64,000 nt of DNA from Leishmania martiniquensis (taxonomy: Eukaryota; Euglenozoa; Kinetoplastea; Trypanosomatida; Trypanosomatidae), in assembly GCF_017916325.1 (NCBI RefSeq), contig NC_090169.1, positions 500,001 to 564,000 on the forward strand, written 5' to 3'. The first letter of the stretch is position 1; the number at the start of each line of letters is the position of its first letter. The position numbers and the translations under genes were made by a program. Positions 30,547 to 40,620 of this stretch are shown here, in pieces. The notes beneath the pieces were generated by a model that saw nothing but the letters and a program-made list of their open reading frames with translations, did not search any database and was not told where the DNA came from.

Positions 30547-33500
30547 TCACACCAAATTACGGTACTGCTGCAGCGCAGTGATGACCTCTTTTACTCCACG
30601 CACAAAGTCCTCCGCCGTCTGTGCGTCCGTCACGGTATGCTCTGTCACGATCGGCAGCGCACCGGAGCGCGGGATGGCAGCAAAAAGACTGCCTGTCTCT
30701 GCCGCTGATGTTGATGTTGAGGCTTGCGGCGGCGAGGGTGGCGGTGGCAGTCGCGTCGTCCGTGAGCGTGGTCTTGGAGACTGCCGCGGGCGCACGGAGT
30801 CTTCGGAGTTGCGGCGCCAGCACTCCTTAGTGTACTTGTGCAGTGGAGTGGATACGAGAAGGTCGTCCTCGTCGTCCCGGCGCTTTTCTGCGGCGGCGCG
30901 GCTCCGTTCATAGTCACCCGCTGGCGAGGGGCGAGCCGTAGGAGGAGGGTCGGAGATGTCTGATCGACTTCGCCGCCGCTCATAGGCTGAAGTGGCGCCG
31001 TGCCCTGCATCGCAGCCGCGCTCGTCGGAGTCGCCTTGGCCATTGTCGTTGAAGTACTGCCTTATGGGGATATCGTCGATATCTTCGAACAGGCCCATCT
31101 CTCCGCGTCGGCTTGTGTAGGTGTCAGAGTAGGTACGCGAGGCCAATTGTGCCGGAGCTTGCGAGCCTCCCCCACTGCCATCATCACCGCCTGCACGCTC
31201 CCGTGCAGTTGTGATGCCAGTGCTACTACTGCGCCGGCGCTGGGAAAGGTACTGAGAGTGGCGCGCGCGTGTGTACGGAGAGGCCCATGGCCTGCTTGCG
31301 GCGCCATGCTCTGCGTCTCGAACGTAGTCATTCCAGCGGGTTGAGGGACGGCTGGGGTTGCTGTAGCTGCGATGCCCTAAAGCGGGACCTTCAGGGGCGG
31401 CGGCAAAGCGTGACGGGGGTCTGTCGGCTCGCCAAAAGGCGTCTGCCCATCGCGATGTTGCGGATGCTGCATAGAGGCGCTGGCCGCACCGTGGTGAGAT
31501 GCCCCGCGAGCGCGGATGACAGCGTTCGTACGGCGCTTCCCAGTCTGACCCGGTGCGGGCGGCCATGCGATGACGTGCGGAGGCCGCCTCCGCCTCCTCG
31601 CTTCGACTGCCGCTGTAGATGCTGCACCCTCCGCCGTATGGCCGCGCCGATGGGTAGTGAGAGCGGGAATGGACGTCACCTTCGAAGGTAACGCGCGGGG
31701 ACGCAGAGGCGGCGTAATCGTCGCGGTGGCATCGGGAGTCCGAGTCCGTAAACGGCACGCCCGACGCAAAGATCGGGTCGGCGGCATCACCGGTGAAGGC
31801 GCGGCTCGCCGCAGCCTCATAGCCCGGCAAGACGCGCGAGCGCTGGGGTGATGGCGGAGGCGGCAGAGGCTCCAGATTTGGCGGAGGCGTCGCCCGATGC
31901 CGCTTCCGTTTTTCTGCTGTCTCCTTCTCCCCCGCAGCGTTACTAGGCAGTGACTCCGTGGCCCCTGCAGATGAGGTGCTGCGCCGCTTTGCCGCCCTCT
32001 TCGAGCGCGTCTGTGCCTTCTTCGCCTTCGAGCTGTGGCTGCGGTGGCGGTGGTGCTTATCTCTCTTCGCTGCAGCCGCCTTTTTCGCGGCCGCTCTCGC
32101 TGCTTTGTCTTCCCTATGCGCGCCTCGCCTCGACACATCGGCAGCCGCGGAGTGAGTTCGCCCCGTTAACGCCGCTGCCTCGCGCAGCAGCAGCAGTCGA
32201 GAGAGCTGGAACTCCATGGATGTCGTGAAATCGCTGTCTACGTCGCTGTCTTCGTCCATACCGAAGACGGTGGCATCACCACTGTGGGTCGACCGCGAGC
32301 GTGCGCGACTGCGACTGTGACGGCCATGACGCTCGTGTCCGTGCTTCCGCCTCTTTTGCTTGCGGTCGCCGTTGTCTTCTGCCTTCTTGCCTTTCTTTCT
32401 CCTGGCGCGCGGCAACTGCGATGCCTGCGAAGGGGATGACGAGGGGGAGCGACGGCTTGAGGCGTTGGTGCCGTGACGGCTGGAGTGCTTGCGGCGCTCG
32501 TCTTGCCGATGTCGACTACTACCACGCCGCTTCGTTGCCCTCTCTGCCGAGGCCGCCTCATGTGCCTCTGTGATGGGCTCAACGATGGAAAAGAGAGGCG
32601 GCGACTTCCGCGCAGAGCTGACACCCGCACCGTTGGTCCCAGTCTGGACAGCCTCTTTTATCACCGCTGCTTTCCCTCGTGAGGAAGGAGAGCGGCGCCT
32701 GCTGCAACAGCTGACCGTCTCCTTGTCTCGCCGGGCTCGCTGCTTCTCTTCGGCCGGTGTTGGGGGTTGGAGGCGAGAGGCGGTCGACAGAGGCGGCGAA
32801 AAAATATCGGCAACGCCAGCTTTGCTTCTTTTTTCAGCATCGATGTTCCGCTCTCTTGGCGAGTCCGCGGCCGCCGTGGAGAGAGTCGCCACATCGAAAA
32901 CGGCTGCGAGTGGAGCAGCATCGCTGTTGGGGTGAGGAGGCGTCGGCGATGCCAAGCGATCCTGTTGGCAATGATGCTTGCAAGCCGCCTTGGGACACTC
33001 CTTCAGGCCGCCTTTGCACTGGGCAGGGGTCGAACCGCTTATCGAAGCACTGCCTGCAGGTACCAGCGCTGCTACCTGTGCAGACTTGGTTTCCACGGCT
33101 GCAGGCAGCGAGGTCTCCCTCACCGCCGGCTGCGCCGCCGAGCGTGAGCTGCCGCTGCTCTGCTGGGCGTTGCACTCGACTTCCCCGAAAGACTGCGGCC
33201 CGGGTTGAAGCGAGAGGGCGGGCGCAGAGAGCCACGCGCTGGAAACGGCAGCTGCGGCGACAGAATTTCCGTGTGGTTTCTCTCGCCTGAGGCCCTGGCG
33301 GGCCTGGGCCGGCTGGGCTCGTCGTTGCAACTTGGAGGGCGCCTCAGCACCCACAGCAGCGCCGTGCGGCTCTCCACCATCATCGGCGCACATACCGTAA
33401 GGGCTCACACCAGTAGTTACAGCAGCCGAGGCGGCCGCCGCTCCTGCCTCGGCCGACGCAATTAGGAACTTCTCCATCGCGTCTCGCTTCGCCTTGCTCG

Positions 33501-36500
33501 AGCTTTCGCGCAACGTGGACTGCCAGTCGTGAGACAACTGCGACACATTATGGACAGTCAAGGGCGGCACAAAGAGCGGCACATGTGCAGTGGCATGCAT
33601 GGTCGCATGTGCTGCGTTGCCGACGTGATAGGCGGTGCGCTGGGGGAGATTCGCAGTCTCATGTGCTGCGTCCACTGAAAGCAGAGAGACAGCAGTCGCT
33701 GCCCTCGCCGCCACGGCGTCGCCGCCAAAGACCTCTCCTTCACCGCCTCCTCTCGATACGCTGTCACCCCCGCTACCGTACATAAGTGAGATGTGGGATG
33801 TGACGGGCTGTGCTGCCGCTTTCAGCGGCTCTACCCGCTTTACAAAGAGTGCCGGAGACTCGACAACGGAAGCACCGTCACCGGGAGGAAAAGTCTCTAC
33901 GCACAGCGCATCCGTTGGTACCCTCTCTTCCTTGGAGCTGTCCTCTCCAACCGTGGCGTCTACTGTTGCGAGCGGGGAGGGTGTCCCGCCAGCGTCACCT
34001 CTTTGCCCTGCCGCAGCAAGGAGGTTGCCGAGGTGCTCCGAGTCCTGTGTCCCTTCGATCAGCCCAGCGGGAGGAATTCGCTGCACGGGCGTCGCCGACA
34101 AGAGCGGCATTCCACTGCGAGCGCTGCCGCGAGGAACGCTCTCCCCAGCTTCTGTGTCGGTCTGAGTGCCACTCCTGCACTGCAGCCGGAGAGAGCGCGA
34201 GCGGCGTCCACCACTCGTTCCTTCTGTGATTCGGCCCACGATTTTCTCAGCCTCGTCGTCGGAGGCCGACCACGCACCGCTGCTGCGCTGTCCCGCATTG
34301 ATGTTACTGTGTGGATGATGACTATCCTGCAGGGATGGCGACACGCTGAGCTGTGATCGCAGCACCAGCCGCGGAAGGAGCTGAATCGGCATCGGCGTTA
34401 TGCCGATCCGCTCTTGTCGCAGCAGAGGAAGCAGCGCCACCACATCCTTTGCCATGTCCGCAGCGCCGTAGTACTCGTCACTCTGAATGGCGTGGTATGG
34501 CTCGCTGGGCATGGCGGCAGCAGAGCGAGAGCGTTGCCGGTGCTCGACGGAGCCGAGGGTGTCGTCTTCATGCTTGTGTCGCCGCCGCCATTTCTGATGA
34601 GGCTCGCCCGTCGCTCTGTGCCGCAACTCCTCGTTGGAGTGTCGGGGGCCGCCGTGGGAAGATCGCAGTGGGGTTCGCGATGTTGCGCTCACCCCCGAAG
34701 TTGCCTTCTCGCTGACGGTAGCTGCCCGAGACCCGCGCCGGCGGCCGCTGCTCCTTCGCCGCGCAGCAGCCCCATTATAGAGCTCTGCCGCCTCGCCAGG
34801 GATGCCGGTTCGGCACTCTGAAGGCGCGCGGTCCTCCGACGCAGCGTTTCGTGATTGCGGCGAGTATGAGCGAATGCTGTCAGGCCGCACCGTTGCCCTC
34901 GTCGAAGACGGTGAAATGGATGCGCGCGGAGTGGCAGCTCGAGAGGAGAGCACCGACAGTGCACGCCGGAACCGTCTGCGGGCTCCCGCTCCGATTTCGT
35001 CATCACCGGCGTGGTCGTCGCTCCCGTCGCGCCTCAGCGCCATCTCGTTCGATGTCTGGTCGTGACGATGCGATGCGCGACTGGTGCAACGGGAGGAGAC
35101 GGAGGCACTCCACCCCCGCTCTACGTGGTCGATGAACTTGACGAGAGCCGGGGAAGTCCCTGCGGCTTGCGCACCTGTACTGCGCGCCCGTTGCTGCTGA
35201 GGAGACGCTTGCGGCGAGGGGCTAGATTTCAGTAGCGCTGCAGCTCCCTCCTTGAAAGGCAGCATTGACATCTGGATCACAGGATCGTTCTCGGAAGGGG
35301 CCGCGCCCTTCTTCTTGCGGCGCACCACGACAACTAACTTTTTCCGAAACACCTTGTGCCCGTAGGGAGTATCAAGCGCTGGCGCCGAGGAGGCTCTCGG
35401 GGAAACGGAGGGTGATGCACTCCTGCCGGTGCGGGTCGCTGACGTCGGCGCGTCCCAGACAAGCTCGTTGGCCGGCACACCACCACTGGAGGAAAGCGAA
35501 GACGCGACGGACGTTTCCGTGGCGGCCGCGCCGGGTGTACGCGCGCGCGTAGCATCATCGTCACCGTTGAAGCCGTGGTGGAGCTGAAGCTGCCGCTCGC
35601 CAGAAGGGAGGCGCAGTATGCGCCCCACCGCAGACTGGTCGGATGGCGTGCCGCGCTGTGCTTTGGCCGTGGGCACATCGTAGCGCATTATAACGTCGCG
35701 CAAGCTCACTGTATCCGAAGTGGTCAGCTGGTGCTTCTCTAGGCCACGGCGGAGCGCGTGGCGCCCCGGGTGCCGTCGATACAGCCGCGGCTCTTCTACA
35801 TGAGGGCTGTCCCTCGCCGCGCCGGCGCTCTGTGCATGATGCTCTAGGTGTGGCAGTGACTCTTGCCGTGCGAGCTCGTGGCGGTGACGACGCTCGCGCT
35901 GGAGCGGATCGACGTAGACCTGCGGCTCGTCGGCCATGATCGCTGTTCCAGAAATCGCCTCCTTCGGTCGTCTCGCTGGCGCTTCTGCTGTTGAAGCTGT
36001 TACAGCTGACGGTAGCATCTTAGGTTGCCTCTGGTGAGTCTTTGGTGCCCCGGTGCGTGTGTTGGCGTTGCTGACGTGCTTGTATGGCAGCGGAGAAGGC
36101 GCCTGTCTGGGCTCCTGCGCATCCGCCGCTTTCACGGCGGCTGAAAGATCGTCTGCCATGCTCTGACCGGAACTGTGGTCGGTGATGGTCGAGGGGGAAT
36201 ACCCGGCGGAGGGGACATAGCTTGCTTCTCTACGCGGTGGCGGGACAGCTTCAGCAGTCCAGCTGTCCTGCTCTCGCTTTTCCTTACCCACTTGCACACC
36301 GTCACGGTGGTCGAGCGCCGTTGCGCCGGCCGCGCGCATCTCCGATAGCTGGCCGAGTGGCTTCTCCACTCCCCTCGGAAAATACCCATCATCCTGTTCG
36401 TGGCTCCTGCCGCCTCGACCCGGCTCATGTGCGTCCTCTCGCTGTGTCATCGACGGTGGCGCCGAGGGCTGCTCTAGGCTTCTTTGGCTGCCACTGCTGC

Positions 36501-38232
36501 TGCTGCTACGGCTACTGTTACCATCCAGGAGCTCGCTGGCACCTTCGCTACCTCGACACGGAAGGGGGCGGATAGGTGGCGTTGGATGAGATGACGACGT
36601 GGGCGATGATAAGGCTGGCCGGTAGTTCGCCGCCTGTCGCTCCTCTTGGTGCGCTTTCAGGGGCGAGGCGCTGTGCGAGGGGGACGAGTCGTCGCTGCCT
36701 GTTGGACTCGAGTCGGTGTGACCGCTGCTGCCCATGTCGTCCTCTGGGTCGAGGCTTTCACGCCGGTATCGATGCGCTCGCTGCGCGTGGCTTGCCTCGG
36801 TGGGAGGGTCATCTTGGTACGCATCTGAGGGCCAGCGCTGTCGCCTAGGCGGGCACCGCACGACCGGGGCGGCGGCAACCGGCATACCGTCAGTGTCGCT
36901 GCGATGGTGCGGCTGGGTCAGTACATCCTCATCACGCCCGTTGGCCCCCATCGAAGGGCTTCTTGCGCGACGCTGGCCGTCCACTTTCTCCGGGCACCGT
37001 TGGAGATGTGGCGGAGCACGAGTGTGGAGCTGCGGCGCCACATCAAGTGTAACTTCATCCCCCTCTTCCTCGGGCGGAGGAGGCGCGGAAGGGGCTGTCA
37101 CCGCAGCCGGCAGTTGCGGCCCCACCGCATTTGTGTATCTGCCTCCGCTGTCGCGCGGCGGGGAGTGAGTTGGAGAGCGACTCGACGGGCGCGGACTCTT
37201 CGACGAAAGGGAGGACGAGGCTCGTGATTGCTGCGGCACTGGCACCGGGCTCGAGGCTCTGTTGCTGCCACACTCGCCCTGCTGATGGTTGTCGTGGTGA
37301 TTATCGGACGAGGAAGCATCGCGGCTGTGTACCTTCCGGGCGTGCCGCGGAGGGGTCGCGGTGACGAAAGACGGCGGCATGTCTGTGTCGTAGTGCAGCG
37401 ACGGCTCCGCAGACTCGTACTCGTCACTTTCGTTTCCGCTTTCTTCAGCGCCCTCGCGACCGCCGCGGGGCTCCTTCGGGCGGGGAGGCGAGATCCCGAC
37501 GAAGCTGATTCGCCGGCTGCTCGACCGAAGCGTCTTGCTGCTTGTGGCGCCAGACTGTCTCAAGATAGAACGTGGCGTGTCGGTAGCGATGGAGCTTGAG
37601 GCGCTTACCGGGCTCTTTGGTGCGGGGAAGCCAGCCAGCACCGGCACCGGCGGCGTAGCGAGCGCGGCGACGCCGCTGCCCGGCATCATGACAGAATAGC
37701 GGTACGTCAGTGGGGCGCCACCCCCGCCGTCACTCAGCTCACGCGCCTGCGCGCTCTCTTCATCTGCGTAGTCCACCACAATGTCATCCTCCTCTGCCAA
37801 AGTGCTGTAGAGGTCTTGTCGCGGCACGGCGGCGGCGACATCTGGGGAACCCTGCCGTGGCGCCTTCCCATGCAGGACCTCCTCCTTCATGCTCGCCTTC
37901 CATGCATCCGCACGGGCGCTAGAGGACGGGCGCGCTGCAAGAGGTCTTGAAGAGGGCCTCGGCTGCTGCAACAGCGCCGCTCCGCTCTCACTTGCGCCGA
38001 CACCGGAGAGGTCGCCTGAGCCGTGCGAAGCGAGCGGAACACCGTCCTCATCATACCCTACGTCAATGCGTGGTCGGCTCATCCGGTCCGGCGCCCGGGA
38101 CACATCCGTCGGTTCGGCGCGCGAGAAAGGGGCGGGCGACTGTGGAGTAAGGGGCGGCGCCGTTGAGGTGTTGCCCGTTGGGGCAGGCTGGTGGCCGCCC
38201 AAACGCGGCAGCCGAGGGGCACTCACGCTCAT
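30547..38232 (-). CDS. Very large disordered Ser/Arg/Pro/His-rich protein, unknown function
   Basis: 2561 aa in one uninterrupted frame starting at a true ATG (38232). The composition is disordered almost throughout: Ser/Pro-rich with many SR and RS dipeptides, His/Arg patches, and a Lys/Arg-rich stretch around residues 1880-2110 (for example RRKKGKKAEDNGDRKQKRRK). Short ordered islands occur, such as KVFRKKLVVVVRRKKKG near 960 and LSHDWQSTLRESSSKAKRD near 1560. The last ~40 residues (IVTEHTVTDAQTAEDFVRGV and on) look like a conserved helical module. No catalytic domain is visible. The basic RS-like region could bind RNA or cytoskeletal polymers; this is inference. The protein is a kinetoplastid-type hypothetical. 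Its reality rests on the 7.7-kb frame, which is improbable by chance. Confidence 0.9.
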   Translation of the reverse strand: MSVSAPRLPRLGGHQPAPTGNTSTAPPLTPQSPAPFSRAEPTDVSRAPDRMSRPRIDVGYDEDGVPLASHGSGDLSGVGASESGAALLQQPRPSSRPLAARPSSSARADAWKASMKEEVLHGKAPRQGSPDVAAAVPRQDLYSTLAEEDDIVVDYADEESAQARELSDGGGGAPLTYRYSVMMPGSGVAALATPPVPVLAGFPAPKSPVSASSSIATDTPRSILRQSGATSSKTLRSSSRRISFVGISPPRPKEPRGGREGAEESGNESDEYESAEPSLHYDTDMPPSFVTATPPRHARKVHSRDASSSDNHHDNHQQGECGSNRASSPVPVPQQSRASSSLSSKSPRPSSRSPTHSPPRDSGGRYTNAVGPQLPAAVTAPSAPPPPEEEGDEVTLDVAPQLHTRAPPHLQRCPEKVDGQRRARSPSMGANGRDEDVLTQPHHRSDTDGMPVAAAPVVRCPPRRQRWPSDAYQDDPPTEASHAQRAHRYRRESLDPEDDMGSSGHTDSSPTGSDDSSPSHSASPLKAHQEERQAANYRPALSSPTSSSHPTPPIRPLPCRGSEGASELLDGNSSRSSSSSGSQRSLEQPSAPPSMTQREDAHEPGRGGRSHEQDDGYFPRGVEKPLGQLSEMRAAGATALDHRDGVQVGKEKREQDSWTAEAVPPPRREASYVPSAGYSPSTITDHSSGQSMADDLSAAVKAADAQEPRQAPSPLPYKHVSNANTRTGAPKTHQRQPKMLPSAVTASTAEAPARRPKEAISGTAIMADEPQVYVDPLQRERRHRHELARQESLPHLEHHAQSAGAARDSPHVEEPRLYRRHPGRHALRRGLEKHQLTTSDTVSLRDVIMRYDVPTAKAQRGTPSDQSAVGRILRLPSGERQLQLHHGFNGDDDATRARTPGAAATETSVASSLSSSGGVPANELVWDAPTSATRTGRSASPSVSPRASSAPALDTPYGHKVFRKKLVVVVRRKKKGAAPSENDPVIQMSMLPFKEGAAALLKSSPSPQASPQQQRARSTGAQAAGTSPALVKFIDHVERGWSASVSSRCTSRASHRHDQTSNEMALRRDGSDDHAGDDEIGAGARRRFRRALSVLSSRAATPRASISPSSTRATVRPDSIRSYSPQSRNAASEDRAPSECRTGIPGEAAELYNGAAARRRSSGRRRGSRAATVSEKATSGVSATSRTPLRSSHGGPRHSNEELRHRATGEPHQKWRRRHKHEDDTLGSVEHRQRSRSAAAMPSEPYHAIQSDEYYGAADMAKDVVALLPLLRQERIGITPMPIQLLPRLVLRSQLSVSPSLQDSHHPHSNINAGQRSSGAWSASDDEAEKIVGRITEGTSGGRRSRSLRLQCRSGTQTDTEAGESVPRGSARSGMPLLSATPVQRIPPAGLIEGTQDSEHLGNLLAAAGQRGDAGGTPSPLATVDATVGEDSSKEERVPTDALCVETFPPGDGASVVESPALFVKRVEPLKAAAQPVTSHISLMYGSGGDSVSRGGGEGEVFGGDAVAARAATAVSLLSVDAAHETANLPQRTAYHVGNAAHATMHATAHVPLFVPPLTVHNVSQLSHDWQSTLRESSSKAKRDAMEKFLIASAEAGAAAASAAVTTGVSPYGMCADDGGEPHGAAVGAEAPSKLQRRAQPAQARQGLRREKPHGNSVAAAAVSSAWLSAPALSLQPGPQSFGEVECNAQQSSGSSRSAAQPAVRETSLPAAVETKSAQVAALVPAGSASISGSTPAQCKGGLKECPKAACKHHCQQDRLASPTPPHPNSDAAPLAAVFDVATLSTAAADSPRERNIDAEKRSKAGVADIFSPPLSTASRLQPPTPAEEKQRARRDKETVSCCSRRRSPSSRGKAAVIKEAVQTGTNGAGVSSARKSPPLFSIVEPITEAHEAASAERATKRRGSSRHRQDERRKHSSRHGTNASSRRSPSSSPSQASQLPRARRKKGKKAEDNGDRKQKRRKHGHERHGRHSRSRARSRSTHSGDATVFGMDEDSDVDSDFTTSMEFQLSRLLLLREAAALTGRTHSAAADVSRRGAHREDKAARAAAKKAAAAKRDKHHRHRSHSSKAKKAQTRSKRAAKRRSTSSAGATESLPSNAAGEKETAEKRKRHRATPPPNLEPLPPPPSPQRSRVLPGYEAAASRAFTGDAADPIFASGVPFTDSDSRCHRDDYAASASPRVTFEGDVHSRSHYPSARPYGGGCSIYSGSRSEEAEAASARHRMAARTGSDWEAPYERCHPRSRGISPRCGQRLYAASATSRWADAFWRADRPPSRFAAAPEGPALGHRSYSNPSRPSTRWNDYVRDAEHGAASRPWASPYTRARHSQYLSQRRRSSSTGITTARERAGGDDGSGGGSQAPAQLASRTYSDTYTSRRGEMGLFEDIDDIPIRQYFNDNGQGDSDERGCDAGHGATSAYERRRSRSDISDPPPTARPSPAGDYERSRAAAEKRRDDEDDLLVSTPLHKYTKECWRRNSEDSVRPRQSPRPRSRTTRLPPPPSPPQASTSTSAAETGSLFAAIPRSGALPIVTEHTVTDAQTAEDFVRGVKEVITALQQYRNLV

Positions 38233-39081
38233 CCGTACGACGAGGCGGCCCCTCCCCTCTGCTTCTCTCCCCTCGTCGCCTCTTTCTCCGCGTCGTTTTT
38301 GTCTCCCTTCTCCAGTGGGGCGTGGAAAAGGTGCGGATGCCTCACAGACACGCGAGCGCCGATGGTGGCGGGCGCAGAGGTGCGCTTGTGTGTGCGTGTG
38401 GCTCCTGAGACGAAAGACAAGCAGGAAAAAAGGGGGAAGCTTCTGCAGTAGCGGCCAGAGAGGAAAGGTAAGCGTTCAACAGAGGTGATCGAGTCCGAGA
38501 GCGGACGGCTGTGATCATTGAGTCGAACGCATGTGTGCGTGTGTGCACGTTGCAGGTGAAGAGAAGGGGGGAGAGGGCGGCAGACGATCGAGTTGGAGAA
38601 GACACATGTACAGCCCCCACGCGCAAACGTCTCAGTACGCAGTGAGTGTGGCGAAGCAGTGAGAAAGAGGGCAGAGCGCGGGCCGTCGGGGGGAAGGAGT
38701 TGGTCGCCGCGGGGAAGACCGGCGTGATAGAAGCAGCTTGCCGCGCCGACCCCCTGCATGAATCGGTTAACCATCACCACTGCAGCGCCGCACGTTCTCT
38801 TCGCGCAGCGGAGTGAATGATGTTCTCTGTGTTATGGCAAAGATGGCGTCGGCAGGGGAGTGAGGATGCGGCAGGGGTGGGGTGGGGGACTGAAGGGTTC
38901 TCACGGCCAGGGGTGTGAGAGAGGCAGGCAGAGGTAGAGACAGAGGGCAAAAAGACCGGTGCAGAGGTGCGGACATGAGCCCCTGCGCAGATAGGTTCCC
39001 ATACGCGCACGTGCATGCATGAGGAAAAGCTCGACGCCTCTGTCTCTCTCTTTCGCCCGCCCGCCTACCCCCCTCTCCCCC
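38233..39081. other. Intergenic spacer between Dus4-like and giant protein genes
   Basis: 849 bases without a supported gene. It is pyrimidine-rich on the minus strand near 38270-38330, TG-rich near 38385 and 38530, and C/T-rich again near 38860-38960. Confidence 0.5.
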
Positions 39082-40620
39082 TTAATCGCATGCGATATGG
39101 CCGCTCTCCACGTACAAGCCAACCTCTTGCAGAGCCCTCAAAACGGAGAGGTTGGATCGCAGCAGAGCCAGATGATTCCGCTCGGCTGGCGACACATACA
39201 GCCGCGCCATGCGCAACACCTGCTGCACTGTCGTCGGCACCATTAGGTCAGTTCGGATAGCCGCACGCATAAAGTCCGAGATCACTTCACGTGGGGTGAC
39301 GGTGGCCTGCCACATGTCAGGCACCGTATACCGTACCAGCGCAGCGTCTGCGGCGGTTCGTTCAGGAGCCCACAGGAGTGATACTGGACGAACTGGGGAG
39401 GATGCCCCCGAAGAGTGGCCAGTCACGGTGGTCTCCGCCGGCGGCGACACGGGCCCACACCGTTCAAGTGGCCATTCCCAGGGACGTTTTTCAAAGCTCA
39501 TCTCCGCCTCCATCGAGGCTCTCGATGCGCCACAGTAGAACATCGAGGGGTTGTCGAGCAGTCCGTTCGCCGACATAAGCCCGCCGCAGCCAGTGCGCAG
39601 AGCTGCTTCCATCGCAGTGCTAACGTCTGTTACACCGCCGTTCAGCACCACCGGCACTGAGACATTCTCTCGGATGAGCTTGACTGCTTCAAAGTGGACG
39701 GCAGCGCTTGGGTGGCAGGCGGGAGTGCGGCCGTGTACCGTCAGCCAAGAGACACCGGCCGCTTCGCACTGCCGCGCGAAGTCGATGCTGCGGCGCAGAT
39801 CGTCTTGAATTCGCATCTTCACCGCACACGGAAAAAATGTTGGTGCGGTGGCGGTGCAGTTGCTGGACTCCGCACCTTTTCTAGCCCTCGTTTCGGCGGT
39901 ATCGCCGGCCGGCATGGCGTTTCGAATGGAACGCACCATGTCCGCCACCTGCTCCGGCCGCTCAATCAAAGCAGCCCCGATTCCTTCCTTCATCGCCCAC
40001 CGCTGCGGGCAACCACAGTTGAGGTCGACTCCGTCGCAGTACGGGCGAAGGAGCAACGCGGCTTGGGCGGCGTCCGGCCCGCTCTTGGCGGCTAGCTGAG
40101 CGACAAGCCGATCCTCGCCTTCGTAGCGTGCGAACTCGGCGTGCCGCGCATGCGGCGACTTGACGAAGCTTTCCGCCATGAGCATGTGCGTGTAGCTCAT
40201 GCGCGTTTCCCACGCTCGGCAAACTTGGCGAAACGCCGGTTTACTGCAGCGCACCATCGGTGCCTGGATGAAGCAAAGGGAGTCGTAGAGTTGTCTCCAC
40301 GCATGCGAGGTGCTGCTGTGAGGTGCGTCTACGCAGCGCTGAGCGCCATCGCCGTCCTGCTCCGAAGTACGGTGGGGGTCCCACGCGTTGGGATAGACGG
40401 CCAGATCGCTTTCCTGCTCAGCTGATATGACACGCGTCTCTGCAGGGGCACGGTGAGCCTCGGACGATAAGATTGCGTCGTAGTCGCGAGCCAGGTTCAC
40501 CAAAAAAGTCGCCACCGCGCGGTCGGCCTCCGCGATGATTGCCGGCATATGCGCGCTGCGAGGCCGGTGGTCGGGGTCTTGAGCCCACGCGCGCTCATAC
40601 GATGCCCAGTCACTGCTCAT
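39082..40620 (-). CDS. DUS4: tRNA-dihydrouridine synthase, Dus4 type
   Basis: 512 aa. A flavoenzyme reducing uridine to dihydrouridine in the tRNA D-loop; Dus4 acts at positions 20a/20b. The Dus core starts near residue 130: APMVRCSKPAFRQVCRAW (FMN/substrate region), SYTHMLMAESFVKS, then DLNCGCPQRWAMKEG with the catalytic Cys at 204, VKMRIQDD with the FMN-binding Lys-x-Arg, WLTVHGRT, and VPVVLNGGV followed by GLMSANGLLDNP for phosphate binding. DLNCGCPQRWAMxEG is characteristic of eukaryotic Dus4. Compared with human DUS4L there are about 100 extra N-terminal residues and an insertion of about 30 near 235-265. I chose the ATG at 40620; the extension above it runs into pyrimidine- and TG-rich leader. 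Confidence 0.93.
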   Translation of the reverse strand: MSSDWASYERAWAQDPDHRPRSAHMPAIIAEADRAVATFLVNLARDYDAILSSEAHRAPAETRVISAEQESDLAVYPNAWDPHRTSEQDGDGAQRCVDAPHSSTSHAWRQLYDSLCFIQAPMVRCSKPAFRQVCRAWETRMSYTHMLMAESFVKSPHARHAEFARYEGEDRLVAQLAAKSGPDAAQAALLLRPYCDGVDLNCGCPQRWAMKEGIGAALIERPEQVADMVRSIRNAMPAGDTAETRARKGAESSNCTATAPTFFPCAVKMRIQDDLRRSIDFARQCEAAGVSWLTVHGRTPACHPSAAVHFEAVKLIRENVSVPVVLNGGVTDVSTAMEAALRTGCGGLMSANGLLDNPSMFYCGASRASMEAEMSFEKRPWEWPLERCGPVSPPAETTVTGHSSGASSPVRPVSLLWAPERTAADAALVRYTVPDMWQATVTPREVISDFMRAAIRTDLMVPTTVQQVLRMARLYVSPAERNHLALLRSNLSVLRALQEVGLYVESGHIACD

